Shown: piece by piece, positions 43,525 through 52,711 of the stretch
Layout: each line of letters begins with the position of its first letter
Position numbering within the stretch: position 1 is the stretch's first letter
DNA from: Croceibacterium soli
GTDB lineage: Bacteria > Pseudomonadota > Alphaproteobacteria > Sphingomonadales > Sphingomonadaceae
Direction: 5' to 3'
Length of the DNA: 64,000 bases
Assembly: GCF_009828065.1 (NCBI RefSeq)
Contig: NZ_WTYK01000002.1
Location: 62,001-126,000 of the forward strand
The notes under the pieces: generated by a model
Told to the model about the DNA's origin: nothing
Seen by the model: only the letters and a program-made list of their open reading frames with translations
Database searches by the model: none
Program-made: the position numbers and the translations under genes

Positions 43525-44448
43525 ATGCAGGACTACGACATCATCGTTATCGGCGGCGGCATCGCCGGCCTCAGCGCGGCGCTGACCGCCGCTCGCCTGG
43601 ACCGCCGCGTGGCGATCTTCACCGGCGGAGTTCCCGGCGGCGAGCTGCTCAACATCGAGCGGATCGACGGTATCGCCGGGCATGAGGACGGGATCGCCGG
43701 ATACGATCTGTGCCCGATCGCCCAGGAGCAGGCCCAGGGGGCCGGTGCGGAGCTCGTCATGGATACCGTCGACAGCCTGGCGCCCCAGGGGGAGCGCTGG
43801 AAAGTCTCGGCCGCGGGCAGCGATTACTCCGCAGGCGCGGTGATCCTGGCGACCGGAGCGCACGTCGCCAAGCTCGGCGTCCCGGGCGAGGAGGAGTTCA
43901 CCGGTCGCGGCGTGAGCCACTGCGCCACCTGCGACGGGCCGCTGCTGCGCGGCAAAGTGGCGCTGGTCGCGGGCGGCGGGGACTCCGGGATGCAGGAGGC
44001 TCTCACCCTCGCGCAGCATTGCGAGCGTGTCGTGATCGCCGAGAAAGGACCTGCGCTGCAGGGCCAAGCGGCATATCGCCAGGCGGTCGAGGCCGAACCG
44101 AAGATCGAGGTCGTGGCCGGTCACGAAGTGATCGCCATCGAAGGCGCCGACAAAGTCGAAGCCGTCCTGCTGCGCGACGCGAACGGCGGCGAGCGCAGGA
44201 TCGAAGCGGCAGGCGTGTTCTCCTTCGCCGGCCTGGAGCCGAACGGCAGCCTCGCCGCCGGCATCGCCGAACTGGCGCCGGACGGCCGCGTGGCTGTCGA
44301 TGCTTCGCTGCGCACTTCCGCCAAAGGCCTGTTCGCCGCCGGCAACGTGCGTTCGGGGAACGCCTGGCGGGCCGCGAGCGCTATCGGCGATGGAACCACC
44401 GCTGCCGCTTCCGCCTGCGCCTATCTCGACAGCGGCGTGTGGTCGTAA
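43525..44448 (+). CDS. Thioredoxin-reductase-like FAD oxidoreductase in the sel operon
   Basis: A 307-residue pyridine-nucleotide disulphide oxidoreductase of the TrxB size class. FAD motif: DIIVIGGGIAGLSAALTA at the N terminus. The redox site is HCATCDGPL (CxxC, about residue 133), identical in form to TrxB. The NADPH motif is LVAGGGDSGMQEAL, and the second FAD motif is LFAAGNVRSGNAWRAA. It starts at ATG 43525, with an alternative TTG 12 bases upstream, 14 bases after selD and 12 bases before selA. A reductase here may reduce the U-x-x-C selenoprotein or supply reduced selenium to SelD. It is not a normal part of a sel operon. Confidence 0.85.
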   Translation: MQDYDIIVIGGGIAGLSAALTAARLDRRVAIFTGGVPGGELLNIERIDGIAGHEDGIAGYDLCPIAQEQAQGAGAELVMDTVDSLAPQGERWKVSAAGSDYSAGAVILATGAHVAKLGVPGEEEFTGRGVSHCATCDGPLLRGKVALVAGGGDSGMQEALTLAQHCERVVIAEKGPALQGQAAYRQAVEAEPKIEVVAGHEVIAIEGADKVEAVLLRDANGGERRIEAAGVFSFAGLEPNGSLAAGIAELAPDGRVAVDASLRTSAKGLFAAGNVRSGNAWRAASAIGDGTTAAASACAYLDSGVWS

Positions 44449-44460
44449 CCGCCAGGACCG

Positions 44461-45819
44461 ATGAGCACCGAAGCGCGCCCTCCTTCCGTATCGCTGCTGC
44501 TGGAGAGCGATGCCGGGCGCGCACTCGCCGCCACGCATGGACATAAGCCGGCCGTCGCGGCAATCCGCGCGGCGATAGCGGAAGCGCGCCAGAGCGGGAG
44601 CTTCGCACCGGACCGGCTGCTCCAGATGGCCGCACAAAGCCTCTCCGCCCGCCGTCCCAACCTGCGGCCAGTGTGGAACCTCACCGGCACGGTCCTGCAT
44701 ACCAATCTCGGCCGGGCGCTGCTGAGCGAGCGAGCCGTAGCGGCGGCCACGGTAGCGATGCAGCGGCCGGTCGCTCTCGAGTACGACGTCGCCGGCGGCG
44801 CGCGCGGTGAACGCGACTCCGTGGTCCGGGAAGCCCTGCGCGCGCTGACCGGCGCCGAGGGCGCGGTGCTGGTCAACAACAACGCCGCCGCCGTCACCCT
44901 GATGCTCGATACCTTCGCCCGCGGCGGAGAGGTGATCGTCAGCCGCGGCGAGCTGATCGAGATCGGCGGCGCCTTCCGGCTGCCGGACATCATGGCCGCG
45001 ACCGGCGCGCGCCTGCGCGAAGTCGGCACGACCAACCGCACGCACCTTCGCGACTACGAAGCGGCGATCGGCGAGGACACCCGCCTGATCATGAAAGTCC
45101 ATCCTTCGAACTTCCGCATCGAAGGCTTCACCAGCGAGGTCACCGCCGCCGTGCTCGCCCCGCTCGCGCGCAAGCACGGCATCCCGCTGGTCAACGATCT
45201 CGGCTCCGGAACCCTCGTCGACCTCAGCCGCTACGCCCTGCCGAAAGAGCCCACTGTCGCCGAGGCGATCGCCGAAGGTGCCGACATCGTTACATTCTCT
45301 GGCGACAAGCTGCTCGGCGGCCCGCAGGCAGGACTGGCGGTCGGCCGCGCCGAGCTGATCGGGCGGATGGCGCGCAATCCGCTGAAGCGTGCGCTCCGGC
45401 TCGACAAGATCCGCCTAGCGGCGCTCGAGGCTACGCTCGAGGACTACCGCACCGCCGCCAACCCGGATGGCGCCGTCCCCACCCTCTTTTTCCTCGCCCG
45501 CCGCGCCGACGAGATCGCCGCACGCGCGGCCAGGCTCGTGGCACCGGTCGCCGAGGTGCTTGGCGAAGATTTCGAAGTCCGCGTGGAGGAATGCCGCAGC
45601 CAGGTCGGCTCCGGCGCCTCCCCCACCGCGACCCTGCCGAGCGCCGGGCTGGCCATCCGCGGCGACAGCCTGGAAGACCTTGCCTCGCGCCTCCGCTCCC
45701 TGCCGGAACCGGTAATCGGGCGCATCGCAGAAGGCGCCCTGTGGCTCGACTTGCGGTGCCTCGCGAGGGAGGACGAGGCCCGCTTCCTGGCCAACCTCGC
45801 CCATCTGGCGCCGCGATGA
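44461..45819 (+). CDS. selA: L-seryl-tRNA(Sec) selenium transferase
   Basis: A 452-residue PLP enzyme that converts Ser-tRNA(Sec) to Sec-tRNA(Sec) with selenophosphate. The N-terminal domain ([20 protein letters not shown]) and the core are typical: [60 protein letters not shown]. The PLP lysine is Lys283 in [13 protein letters not shown]. Its length matches E. coli SelA (463). It ends in a four-base ATGA overlap with selB. The ring-forming bacterial SelA is implied; no SepSecS-type route is present. Confidence 0.97.
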   Translation: MSTEARPPSVSLLLESDAGRALAATHGHKPAVAAIRAAIAEARQSGSFAPDRLLQMAAQSLSARRPNLRPVWNLTGTVLHTNLGRALLSERAVAAATVAMQRPVALEYDVAGGARGERDSVVREALRALTGAEGAVLVNNNAAAVTLMLDTFARGGEVIVSRGELIEIGGAFRLPDIMAATGARLREVGTTNRTHLRDYEAAIGEDTRLIMKVHPSNFRIEGFTSEVTAAVLAPLARKHGIPLVNDLGSGTLVDLSRYALPKEPTVAEAIAEGADIVTFSGDKLLGGPQAGLAVGRAELIGRMARNPLKRALRLDKIRLAALEATLEDYRTAANPDGAVPTLFFLARRADEIAARAARLVAPVAEVLGEDFEVRVEECRSQVGSGASPTATLPSAGLAIRGDSLEDLASRLRSLPEPVIGRIAEGALWLDLRCLAREDEARFLANLAHLAPR

Positions 45820-47759
45820 TCGTCGGCACCGCTGGGCATATCGACCACGGCAAGACCGCGCTGGTCAAGGCCCTGACCGGCACCGACACCGACCGCCTGG
45901 CCGAGGAGCAGGCGCGCGGGATCTCGATCGATCTCGGTTTCGCCTACGCGCCGCTCCCTTCCGGCCAGATCCTGGGGTTCGTGGACGTGCCCGGGCACGA
46001 GCGCTTCATGCGGAACATGCTGGCCGGCGCCAGCGGGATCGACTTCGTGCTGCTCGTGGTCGCGGCCGACGACGGCATCATGCCGCAGACGCGCGAGCAT
46101 CTCGCTGTCATCGAAGTGCTCGGCGTGACGCGCGGCGCCGTGGCCCTGACCAAGTGCGACCTGGCCGACGAGGCGCGGCAGGCTGCGGTCGCCGAAGAAG
46201 TGACCGCCCTGCTCTTCGACGGTCCGCTCGCCGGCGCGCCGGTCTTCCGCTGCTCGGCGCGGACCGGCGAAGGCATCGACGCCCTTAGGTCAGCGTTCGA
46301 GCAGGCGGCCGTACCGGCGACTGAACCCCGCCCCGAGGGCCCGCTGCGCTTCGCCATCGACCGAGCCTTCTCGCTCCCCGGGGCCGGCACCGTCATAACC
46401 GGCGTGCTTGTCTCCGGCGCGCTCGCCGTCGGCGACAGCCTGTGCATCTCCCCGCTCGGCCGCGAAGCGCGGGTTCGCGCGCTGCATGTCCAGGGCCGCC
46501 CAGGCGAGCGCGGCGAGCGCGGGCAGCGCTGCGGCGTCAACCTCGGTAAGATCGACCTGCACGATGTCGCCCGCGGCGACTTCCTGCTCGCGCCCCACCT
46601 CCACGCCCCCACCCAGAGGATCGACGTGCTCCTCCGGGTCCTCACCGACGAGCCCCGCCCCCTGCGCCAGTGGCAGCCGGTGCGGCTCCACCATGCGGCG
46701 GCCGAAGTCGCCGCGCATGTCGCCGTGCTCGAGGAGGCCCCGGTCGCCCCGGGCGCGACAGGCCGCGCGCAACTCGTGCTGGATCGGCCGATCGCCGCCG
46801 CCGTGGGGGACCGCTTCGTGATCCGCGATCACGAAGGCCGGCGCACCATCGGCGGCGGGCGAATGATCGACTTGCGCCCGCCGCAGCGCCGCCGCAAGCA
46901 GCCGCGCCGGCTGGAGCAGCTCGCCGCCATGGCGCTGGAGGATCCGGCCAAGTCGCTCTCCGCCCAACTCGCGGCATGGCCCTGGTTCGTCGAGCAAGAC
47001 GGCTTCGCCCGCGATCGCGCGCTCGGCGAACCCGAGATGCAACTCGCGCTTGCCCAGGTGCCGCACGAGAGCGTCCGCCATGAAGGCACGACATACCTGT
47101 TCGGCACGGCGTCATGGTCGCGCCTGGAACAGACCGCCCGCCGCGAAGTCGGCCAGTTCCACGAGCGCTACCCGCAACTGCTCGGCCCCAGCATCCGCCG
47201 CCTCATGCCTGCCTTCGATCCGCGCCTGCCGCTGGAGCCGCTGACTGCTGCGCTCAGCCACATGGTCGCCCGCGGCCAGCTCGTCCGTGAAGGCGGCGTG
47301 TACCGCCTGCCCGGGCACCGGCTCGGCCTGGACCGCGACGACGCTGCCCTGTGGCGGCGCATCGAAGCCCTTATCGGCGGCCCCGCCCGGTTCCGTCCGC
47401 CGCGCGCCGGAGAGATCGCCCAGGAACTCCGCGCGCGCGATTTCGAATGCCGGCGCGTACTAAAGGCGATGAGCCGGCAAGGCCGCGTCGCCGAGATCGC
47501 GCCCGACCACTTCTTCCTGCGAGAGACCCTCACCGAGATCGCCGGGATCGTCATGGAACTGGCGCGGGAGAGCGATGGCGGCGCGTTCGGCGCAGCCCAG
47601 TTGCGCGACCGGCTGGACAACGGCCGCAAAGTGGCGATCCAGCTTCTCGAATACTTCGATCGCCAGGGGCTGACTCTGCGCCGCGGAGACCTGCGCACCG
47701 TCGACGCGCGCCGCTTCGAGCGCTACCGGGAGGGGGCGCTCGGCACGGCCGCCGCGTGA
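45816..47759 (+). CDS. selB: Selenocysteine-specific elongation factor
   Basis: A 647-residue SelB. The GTPase domain has [19 protein letters not shown] (G1), [15 protein letters not shown] (G3) and TKCD (G4), followed by translation-factor beta-barrels. The C-terminal 250 residues hold the winged-helix repeats that bind the SECIS loop ([38 protein letters not shown]). Earlier in-frame starts inside selA are rejected; ATG 45816 overlaps the selA stop and matches the family N terminus. The stop is two bases before selC, so gene and tRNA are probably one transcript. Confidence 0.97.
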   Translation: MIVGTAGHIDHGKTALVKALTGTDTDRLAEEQARGISIDLGFAYAPLPSGQILGFVDVPGHERFMRNMLAGASGIDFVLLVVAADDGIMPQTREHLAVIEVLGVTRGAVALTKCDLADEARQAAVAEEVTALLFDGPLAGAPVFRCSARTGEGIDALRSAFEQAAVPATEPRPEGPLRFAIDRAFSLPGAGTVITGVLVSGALAVGDSLCISPLGREARVRALHVQGRPGERGERGQRCGVNLGKIDLHDVARGDFLLAPHLHAPTQRIDVLLRVLTDEPRPLRQWQPVRLHHAAAEVAAHVAVLEEAPVAPGATGRAQLVLDRPIAAAVGDRFVIRDHEGRRTIGGGRMIDLRPPQRRRKQPRRLEQLAAMALEDPAKSLSAQLAAWPWFVEQDGFARDRALGEPEMQLALAQVPHESVRHEGTTYLFGTASWSRLEQTARREVGQFHERYPQLLGPSIRRLMPAFDPRLPLEPLTAALSHMVARGQLVREGGVYRLPGHRLGLDRDDAALWRRIEALIGGPARFRPPRAGEIAQELRARDFECRRVLKAMSRQGRVAEIAPDHFFLRETLTEIAGIVMELARESDGGAFGAAQLRDRLDNGRKVAIQLLEYFDRQGLTLRRGDLRTVDARRFERYREGALGTAAA

Positions 47760-49198
47760 ATGGAAGAGAATCGTGCCCGGTGGCGCGTCCGGACTTCAAA
47801 TCCGGGTGGGGCTGTTAGCCAGTCCCGGGTGGGTTCGACTCCCACTCTCTTCCGCCAGGCGCCCGTAAGCGCAGCGACCGCCCGCTCGGTACCGATCAGC
47901 ATCGCCGCGGTGACCAGCAGCCACGCAGACAGCTCGCCGTAGTGCATCAGCTGCTGCGCCTCGTAGAGCTCCTGCCCGATTCCGCCGGCGCCGATCAGCC
48001 CCAGCACCGTCGCCATCCGCAGGTTCCAGTCGAACCGGAAGGCCGCATGCGTGCCCAGCGCCCCGGCCGCCAGCGGCAGCGCACCGTAAAGCGCGGCGGT
48101 CGCGCGCCCCGCGCCCGTCCGTAGCACGGCCCGCCGGGCGGTCGGCTCCGCTGCGTCGATGGTGTCGGCGAACAGCCGCACCAGCGCGCCGAGCGAGTGA
48201 AGGAACAGCGCCGCCGCTCCGACCGCCGGCCCGATCCCGAGCCACAGGACCAGCACCAGCGCCCAGACCGCTTCCGGCATCGCCCGCAAGACCGCCGCGC
48301 CGATCCTCGAGATGAGGCGCAAGGCCGGCGCGGACGCAGTCCTGGAGCAGGCAAACGCCAGCGGCAGGGCCAGAACGGCAGCGAGCAGCGTTGCCCCGGC
48401 GGCCATCGCGAATGTCTCCGCCAGGAGGCGCGGCAGCGCCCGCCACTGTTCGGCGGGCAGGTAGGGAGCCGCCAGCCCGCTTGCCGCGCGCAGGCCATGG
48501 TCCCCCGGCAGGATCCGCGGCCACCACGCGATCGCCAGCGCCAGGCCCAGGGCCAGCAGGGCTGCGATCGCTCGCGGATGCATCCGCACGAACAGCGCGC
48601 CGCGCTCCAGCAGCAGGGCCAACGCTACGGTCACGATGATGCAGGTCGAGGCGCGCGGCAGGTCGAACGCTGCCAGCGAGCCGACCAGTTCCGCACCGAT
48701 GCCCCCGCCCCCGACCGCGCCGACGACCACGGCGGCCCGGAAGGCACATTCGAACACGAACGTGCCGTAGGCCGTCATCTGCGGCGCGGCGAGCGGAAGC
48801 AGGCCCCAGAGCGCCTGGACCGCGCCCCCTGCGCCGGTCCCGGCCAGGGCACGCACCGGCGCGCGCGGAACGGCGGCGAGCAGGCCCGCGAACGCCTTGG
48901 CCGCCGACGCCGTGTAATACAGCGCCAGCGCCACCAGCGCCGCCCCGGCGCCGAGCCCGAACAGCACCACGCAAAGCACCGCCAGCGTCAGGTCCGGCAC
49001 CGCACGAAGGGCAGTTCCCACGCTCGTCAGCATCCTCCCGGGCCACGCATCGAGCGCCGAGGCGAGCGCCAGCAATGTGCCCGCGACCACCGCCACCGAG
49101 ACCGCCGCCAGCGTCAGTGCCAGGGTCTCGGCGATCGGCCCGGCCAGTGCGGCCAGGTACGCGGGCGAGAGATCCGGCGAGAACAGCGCGCCGAGCAT
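47723..49198 (-). CDS. PhnE-like ABC permease, two fused permease halves, overlapping selC in antisense
   Basis: A 491-residue membrane protein with about 12 hydrophobic helices. Two binding-protein-dependent permease domains are fused in tandem, each with an EAA-type loop: GAGGAVQALWGLLPLAAPQM (first half) and GAGRATAALYGALPLAAGAL (second half). PhnE-type permeases are normally about 260 residues and dimerise, so this is a fused pair. The last 45 residues have no membrane character and are translated from the antisense of selC and the selB end; the shape of the native C terminus is therefore doubtful. ATG 49198 lies one base from the ATPase gene. It forms the channel of the transporter with the two upstream genes. 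Confidence 0.85.
   Translation of the reverse strand: MLGALFSPDLSPAYLAALAGPIAETLALTLAAVSVAVVAGTLLALASALDAWPGRMLTSVGTALRAVPDLTLAVLCVVLFGLGAGAALVALALYYTASAAKAFAGLLAAVPRAPVRALAGTGAGGAVQALWGLLPLAAPQMTAYGTFVFECAFRAAVVVGAVGGGGIGAELVGSLAAFDLPRASTCIIVTVALALLLERGALFVRMHPRAIAALLALGLALAIAWWPRILPGDHGLRAASGLAAPYLPAEQWRALPRLLAETFAMAAGATLLAAVLALPLAFACSRTASAPALRLISRIGAAVLRAMPEAVWALVLVLWLGIGPAVGAAALFLHSLGALVRLFADTIDAAEPTARRAVLRTGAGRATAALYGALPLAAGALGTHAAFRFDWNLRMATVLGLIGAGGIGQELYEAQQLMHYGELSAWLLVTAAMLIGTERAVAALTGAWRKRVGVEPTRDWLTAPPGFEVRTRHRARFSSIHAAAVPSAPSR
47762..47857 (+). tRNA. selC: Selenocysteine tRNA, anticodon TCA
   Basis: A 96-base tRNA. The acceptor arm has eight pairs (GGAAGAGA with TCTCTTCC, 47762-47769 and 47846-47853), the hallmark of bacterial tRNA(Sec). 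The anticodon stem CCGGA/TCCGG encloses loop CTTCAAA with anticodon TCA (47796-47798) reading UGA. A long variable arm follows, then the T arm GTGGG-TTCGACT-CCCAC. Discriminator G and an encoded CCA end complete it. It is two bases downstream of selB. The opposite strand is entirely covered by the permease gene at 47723-49198. Confidence 0.97.
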
Positions 49199-49199
49199 C

Positions 49200-49877
49200 T
49201 CAGGGCAGCAGCCCGGCGCTCGTCAGGCGCAGCACCCGGTCGAAATGCCGCGCCGCCAGGTCCGGCTGATGCAGCGTGCAGATCAGCCCCATTCCCCGCT
49301 CACGCGCGAGGCTCGTGAGCAGATCCAGCGTCCGCTGCGCGGCCACAGGATCGAGCGAGGCGACGGGCTCGTCGGCCAGCAGCAGGTGCGGCGCCTGCAC
49401 CAGGGCACGCGCTATGGCCACGCGCTGCCGTTCGCCGCCCGAAAGCGACGCGGTGCGCCGCCGCCCCGCGCCGGAAAGCCCCACCGCCGCCAACGCATCC
49501 TCCGCCATCGCCTCCTCTTCACGGTTCGGCCACAAGAACACCCGCAGCGCCCGGGCGGCGCTCCATCGCCCCAGTGCTCCGGCCAGGACATTGCGATCGG
49601 TCCTCAGCGGCTCGACCAGGTCGTGGGCCTGCGCCACGAAGCCGATCGCCGCCCGTTCGCGGCCCACGAGCGACGCCGTCGGGCGGCCGTGCAGCAGGAT
49701 GCGGCCGGCGCGCGGCGCGATCTCTCCAGCGATGGCGCGCAGCAGCGTGGTCTTGCCGGCGCCGCTCGGGCCGGTGATCGCCAGCGCCTCTCCGGCGGAG
49801 AGCGTGAGGGAAGCCCCGCGCAGCAGCGGAGGCGCGCCCTCCGCGGCAGCCAGGGTCAGCTGCTCGACATGCAACAT
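49200..49877 (-). CDS. PhnC-like ABC transporter ATPase
   Basis: A 225-residue ATPase. Walker A is GPSGAGKTTLL, the Q-loop region GFVAQAHDLVEPL, the signature LSGGERQRVAIARAL, Walker B LLLADEPVASLDP and the switch His in CTLHQPDLA. The PhnC-like features include the Q-loop sequence with HDLVEPL. It is encoded three bases after the binding-protein gene and one base before the permease gene, so all three are co-expressed. It energises uptake of an oxyanion-like substrate; linkage to the sel genes makes a selenium compound plausible. Confidence 0.92.
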   Translation of the reverse strand: MLHVEQLTLAAAEGAPPLLRGASLTLSAGEALAITGPSGAGKTTLLRAIAGEIAPRAGRILLHGRPTASLVGRERAAIGFVAQAHDLVEPLRTDRNVLAGALGRWSAARALRVFLWPNREEEAMAEDALAAVGLSGAGRRRTASLSGGERQRVAIARALVQAPHLLLADEPVASLDPVAAQRTLDLLTSLARERGMGLICTLHQPDLAARHFDRVLRLTSAGLLP

Positions 49878-49880
49878 GCG

Positions 49881-50819
49881 CTAGAGCAGCTTGAGCTTGC
49901 GCGCGGTCGCTTCGACCGCCGCATAGTCCCCGGCGTTCGCGCGCACATAGCGGTCGCCGCGCAGCACATCGAGCACCGCATCGTCCCGCCCCCGCCTGAG
50001 CTCCAGCAGCGCCCGGGAGAAGCTCTCGCGATCCGCCGCCGGCACGCCCGGCCGCGCTGCCCACACGTAATCGGCGAACGGCGCGCTGGTGTGGAACACG
50101 GCCACCTCCTGCGGATCGATCGCGCCATCGGCGACCAGCTTCGCCCACACGGTCTCGTCGAGCACGCCGGCATCGCAGGCGCCGCTAGCGACGGCGGCGG
50201 CGGTCGCCGGATGGCTGCCGGTGTTGCGCGCCGGGCCGAGCGTCTCGCCCACCCCGGCCTCGTCGAGCTCGAAGCGCGGCATCAGGTGGCCGCTCGTCGA
50301 GTTCACATCGCCGAAGCACATGCTCCTGCCGGCGAGATCGTCCAGCCCATCGATGCCGCTCTCGCGGCGGGCGATGAACGCCGAATGGAAAGCGCGGTCG
50401 ATGTCGCGCTGCACCAGCGGCACCGCGCCAAAGGCGTTGTGCGCCCTCACGAACGTCAGCCCGCCCAGGTAGGCGATGTCGACCGAGCCGTTCCCCAGCG
50501 CCTCCACGGTCGCGGCGTAGTTGGTCGTGACGATCACCTCGACCGGGCGCCCAAGCCTGCTCGCCAGCATTTCCTGCAGGAGCCGCTTGTCGTCGGCCGC
50601 CGCCTGGGTGGCTCCGGCATCGGGGATCATGCCGATCCTCAGCAGCCCCTGCTCTGCCCCCGGCGAGGGCTCGTCGCCCGGAGAGCAGGCGGCGAGCGCT
50701 ACGCAGAGCACAAGCACGCCCAAAGCCCATGCTCCCGGCCGAGCGCGCCTGCGACGGAAAGCGAACAGCAATGGAGCCACGATCCGCAGGATAGGCACGG
50801 CTGGTCCGAGGTATGTCAT
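49881..50819 (-). CDS. PhnD-like substrate-binding lipoprotein, possible selenium oxyanion importer
   Basis: A lipoprotein of the phosphate/phosphite/phosphonate-binding family. The lipobox is VALAAC, followed by LLRIGMIPDAGATQ, then GSVDIAYLGGLTFVRAH and GDVNSTSGHLMPR with the Ser/Thr-rich anion-binding stretch. The exact start is unclear: ATG 50819 gives a 44-residue leader, too long for a lipoprotein signal, so an in-frame GTG or a TTG near 50771 may be used. One clade of this family is annotated as putative selenate transporters because it travels with selenium genes, and this operon converges on selC. Phosphonate or phosphite import remains the alternative. No PhnF or C-P lyase genes are nearby. 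Confidence 0.8.
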   Translation of the reverse strand: MTYLGPAVPILRIVAPLLFAFRRRRARPGAWALGVLVLCVALAACSPGDEPSPGAEQGLLRIGMIPDAGATQAAADDKRLLQEMLASRLGRPVEVIVTTNYAATVEALGNGSVDIAYLGGLTFVRAHNAFGAVPLVQRDIDRAFHSAFIARRESGIDGLDDLAGRSMCFGDVNSTSGHLMPRFELDEAGVGETLGPARNTGSHPATAAAVASGACDAGVLDETVWAKLVADGAIDPQEVAVFHTSAPFADYVWAARPGVPAADRESFSRALLELRRGRDDAVLDVLRGDRYVRANAGDYAAVEATARKLKLL

Positions 50820-50830
50820 TAGCAAGCGAA
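50819..50830. promoter_or_regulatory. Operator-like palindrome at the 5' end of the ABC transporter operon
   Basis: TTAGC-AA-GCGAA matches the sites upstream of selD and of the TonB receptor. It overlaps the first possible ATG (50819) of the binding-protein gene, which argues that translation really starts further downstream. Confidence 0.6.
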
Positions 50831-51062
50831 CTATCTCGTTCCGCTCGCCGCCGCAAGCCTCGGGTAGCCCTACCGAGAACCTCCAACCACCACATGCCCA
50901 CAGAGCACTGTCATTGGCCGGCCTGAGCCGTCGAAGGCTGCCCATCCTGAGGTTGCAAATGTCTCGGCACCAACGCGAAACTGGACCGGCACTCACGAGG
51001 GACTTGTCGCAAGTGCCGGCCCAGCGGAACCGTGGTTAGTGAAACCCCCGGCCCCCATCTCC
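50831..51062. other. Upstream region of the ABC transporter operon
   Basis: No gene is visible. An inverted repeat with eight-base arms CCGGCACT (50986-50993) and AGTGCCGG (51012-51019) could be a hairpin, and a weaker hairpin lies at 50868-50886. The promoter of the transporter operon probably lies in this stretch. Confidence 0.4.
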
Positions 51063-51090
51063 TAGACGCACGAACCAACGAATTCCGCAC
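51063..51090 (-). promoter_or_regulatory. Shared bipartite motif, copy 1
   Basis: TAGACGCAC, eleven bases, then TTCCGCAC. The same two blocks with the same spacing occur at 53972-53999 and 62418-62445. In the minus direction, which faces a gene in all three cases, it reads TGCGGAA-N11-GTGCGTCTA. It may be a promoter of an alternative sigma factor or a regulator site; the spacing fits no class I know. Confidence 0.5.
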
Positions 51091-51110
51091 TCCCAACGCA
51101 ACATTTTTGC

Positions 51111-52622
51111 ATGTTCACCGCTGCGAGCGTCGTTCTCGCTGCCGAGCAAGGGCGGCTTGCCCTCGACGGCGACGTGCGCCGATGGCTCCCGGAACTTCCG
51201 GACTATGGGCACAGGATTACTCTCCGGCAGATGCTTCACCACACGAGCGGGCTGCGCGATTACTACGGGCTGATGGGGCTCTCCGGGCGATCCTATCGTG
51301 GCTACTATCCCGCCCGAGAGCTGCTCGCGCTGGTTGCGCGCCAGAGCGCCCTGAACTTCGAACCGGGTTCGCGCCACGAATACAGCAATACCAACTACCT
51401 GTTGCTCGCGGAGGTCGTTCGCCGCGCCACTGGCCGGAGCTTGGCGGCATTTGCCGCCGAGCACATATTTCGCCCGCTCGGGATGCACGACACGCCCCCC
51501 CTGCAGGGAAGCGTTCGAGGTCAGACACCCGCGCCTGCTCCGCGGGTGACGCGGGATGGATCCTGAAACGAGTTCAGGATGACGAGGTTGGGTAAACCCT
51601 GCCCGATCGGCCCTCACCCTTCCATCGTCCCGCCCTCCATACTGCCGCGGTCCCACCCCCACACAGCCTCTCTCGCCCTTATCCAACCTCAACCCACCGT
51701 CATCGTCACCCTGAACTTGTTTCAGGGCCCATCGGGCAGCCAGGACAGGCACCCGCCGCCACGCCCCGCCCCGAGCCCACAAGTTCCTCCCCTGCAAGGG
51801 GAGGTGGCAGCCCGCAGGGCTGACGGAGGGGTGTAGCTTCTTGATGACAATACCCTCGTCGTCCCGCGCCGCGTCATGGCCTATAGTCCGAAGCCGGAGG
51901 GCGGGTTCAGCCCCAACTGGTCGACCAGCTTCGACATCGTCGGCGCCGGCGGCCTTCTAAGCACGATCGACGACCTCCTGCTGTGGGATCGCAACTTTTA
52001 CGAGAACCGGCTCGGCAGTGGCTCTCTCATCAGGGAGATGCAGGAGCCTGGGGTGCTCGATGACGGCACGCGATTTCCCCATGCGCTGGGACTCCTGATC
52101 TACCCGTACCGCGGCGTCCGGATGATCGAGTTCAACGGCGCGCTCTACGGCTATCGAACGTCGATGCGACGCTTCCCCGATCAGCGGCTGACCGTCTTCG
52201 TGCTTTGTAACCTGTCCAGCGCACCCATGATGGATCTCTCGCGCCAAGTGGCGGACCTGTATCTCTCCGACGTGCTTGAGCCGCTTCCCGCAAGGCGTCC
52301 TGCAGCGCCCATGGCTGCTCCGATCTCCAGGGCCGAGAGTCCCGCCCCACCCCAGCCGACCGAAGCTGAACTGGCTGCCTACGCGGGCACTTACCAGAGC
52401 CCCGACATCGACACGTCCTGGCGGGTTTCAGTTGCCGATGGTGTTCTGACCCTGCTGATCGGTTGGGCAGATCCGATACGGCTCACCGCGATTGCTCGCG
52501 ACGAGTTCGCCAGCAGCTCGGGCGCGCGCCTGGCATTTGCGAGGGGCCGGAGTGGCCAAGTGGATCGCCTGATTGCCTCCTATGGATCGATCCACGGCGT
52601 GAGGTTCGAGCGCACGGTCTGA
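51111..52622 (+). pseudogene. Broken beta-lactamase-family serine hydrolase
   Basis: Two same-frame pieces (51111-51494 and about 51841-52622) make up a serine hydrolase of the beta-lactamase/PBP4-like family. The first piece begins MFTAASVVLAAEQGRLALDG, which in intact relatives follows the catalytic SxxK motif, so the 5' part with the nucleophile is gone. It continues through LRQMLHHTSGLRDYYG to RPLGMHDT. After an insertion of about 346 bases with a stop codon, the protein resumes at DDNTLVVPRRVMAYSPK and runs to a normal C terminus with no further damage. It cannot be functional as a hydrolase. The late insertion and the clean frame suggest fairly recent decay. Confidence 0.85.
51495..51840. 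repeat. Cluster of intergenic-type repeats inserted in the hydrolase pseudogene
   Basis: This roughly 346-base block interrupts the hydrolase. It contains three inverted-repeat units: TCCTGAAACGAGTTCAGGA (about 51560-51578), CCTGAACTTGTTTCAGG (about 51711-51727) and CTCCCCTGCAAGGGGAG (about 51787-51803). Such units are usually intergenic in sphingomonads as far as I recall. There is no transposase. The boundaries are set by where the hydrolase sequence stops and resumes and may be off by a few bases. Confidence 0.6.
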
Positions 52623-52711
52623 CGCCAGGCGTCATTTGGCTGCGGCCCGATCGGCTCCGGCCTCACTGCCGGGGCGTGTGCAGGATCACACAGAACCGAA
52701 GCGCACGGCAT

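Noticed and set aside
47723-47860. A real protein domain at the permease C terminus
   Set aside because: These residues are the translation of the antisense of selC and the selB end. They have no membrane character and no reason to be conserved as protein.
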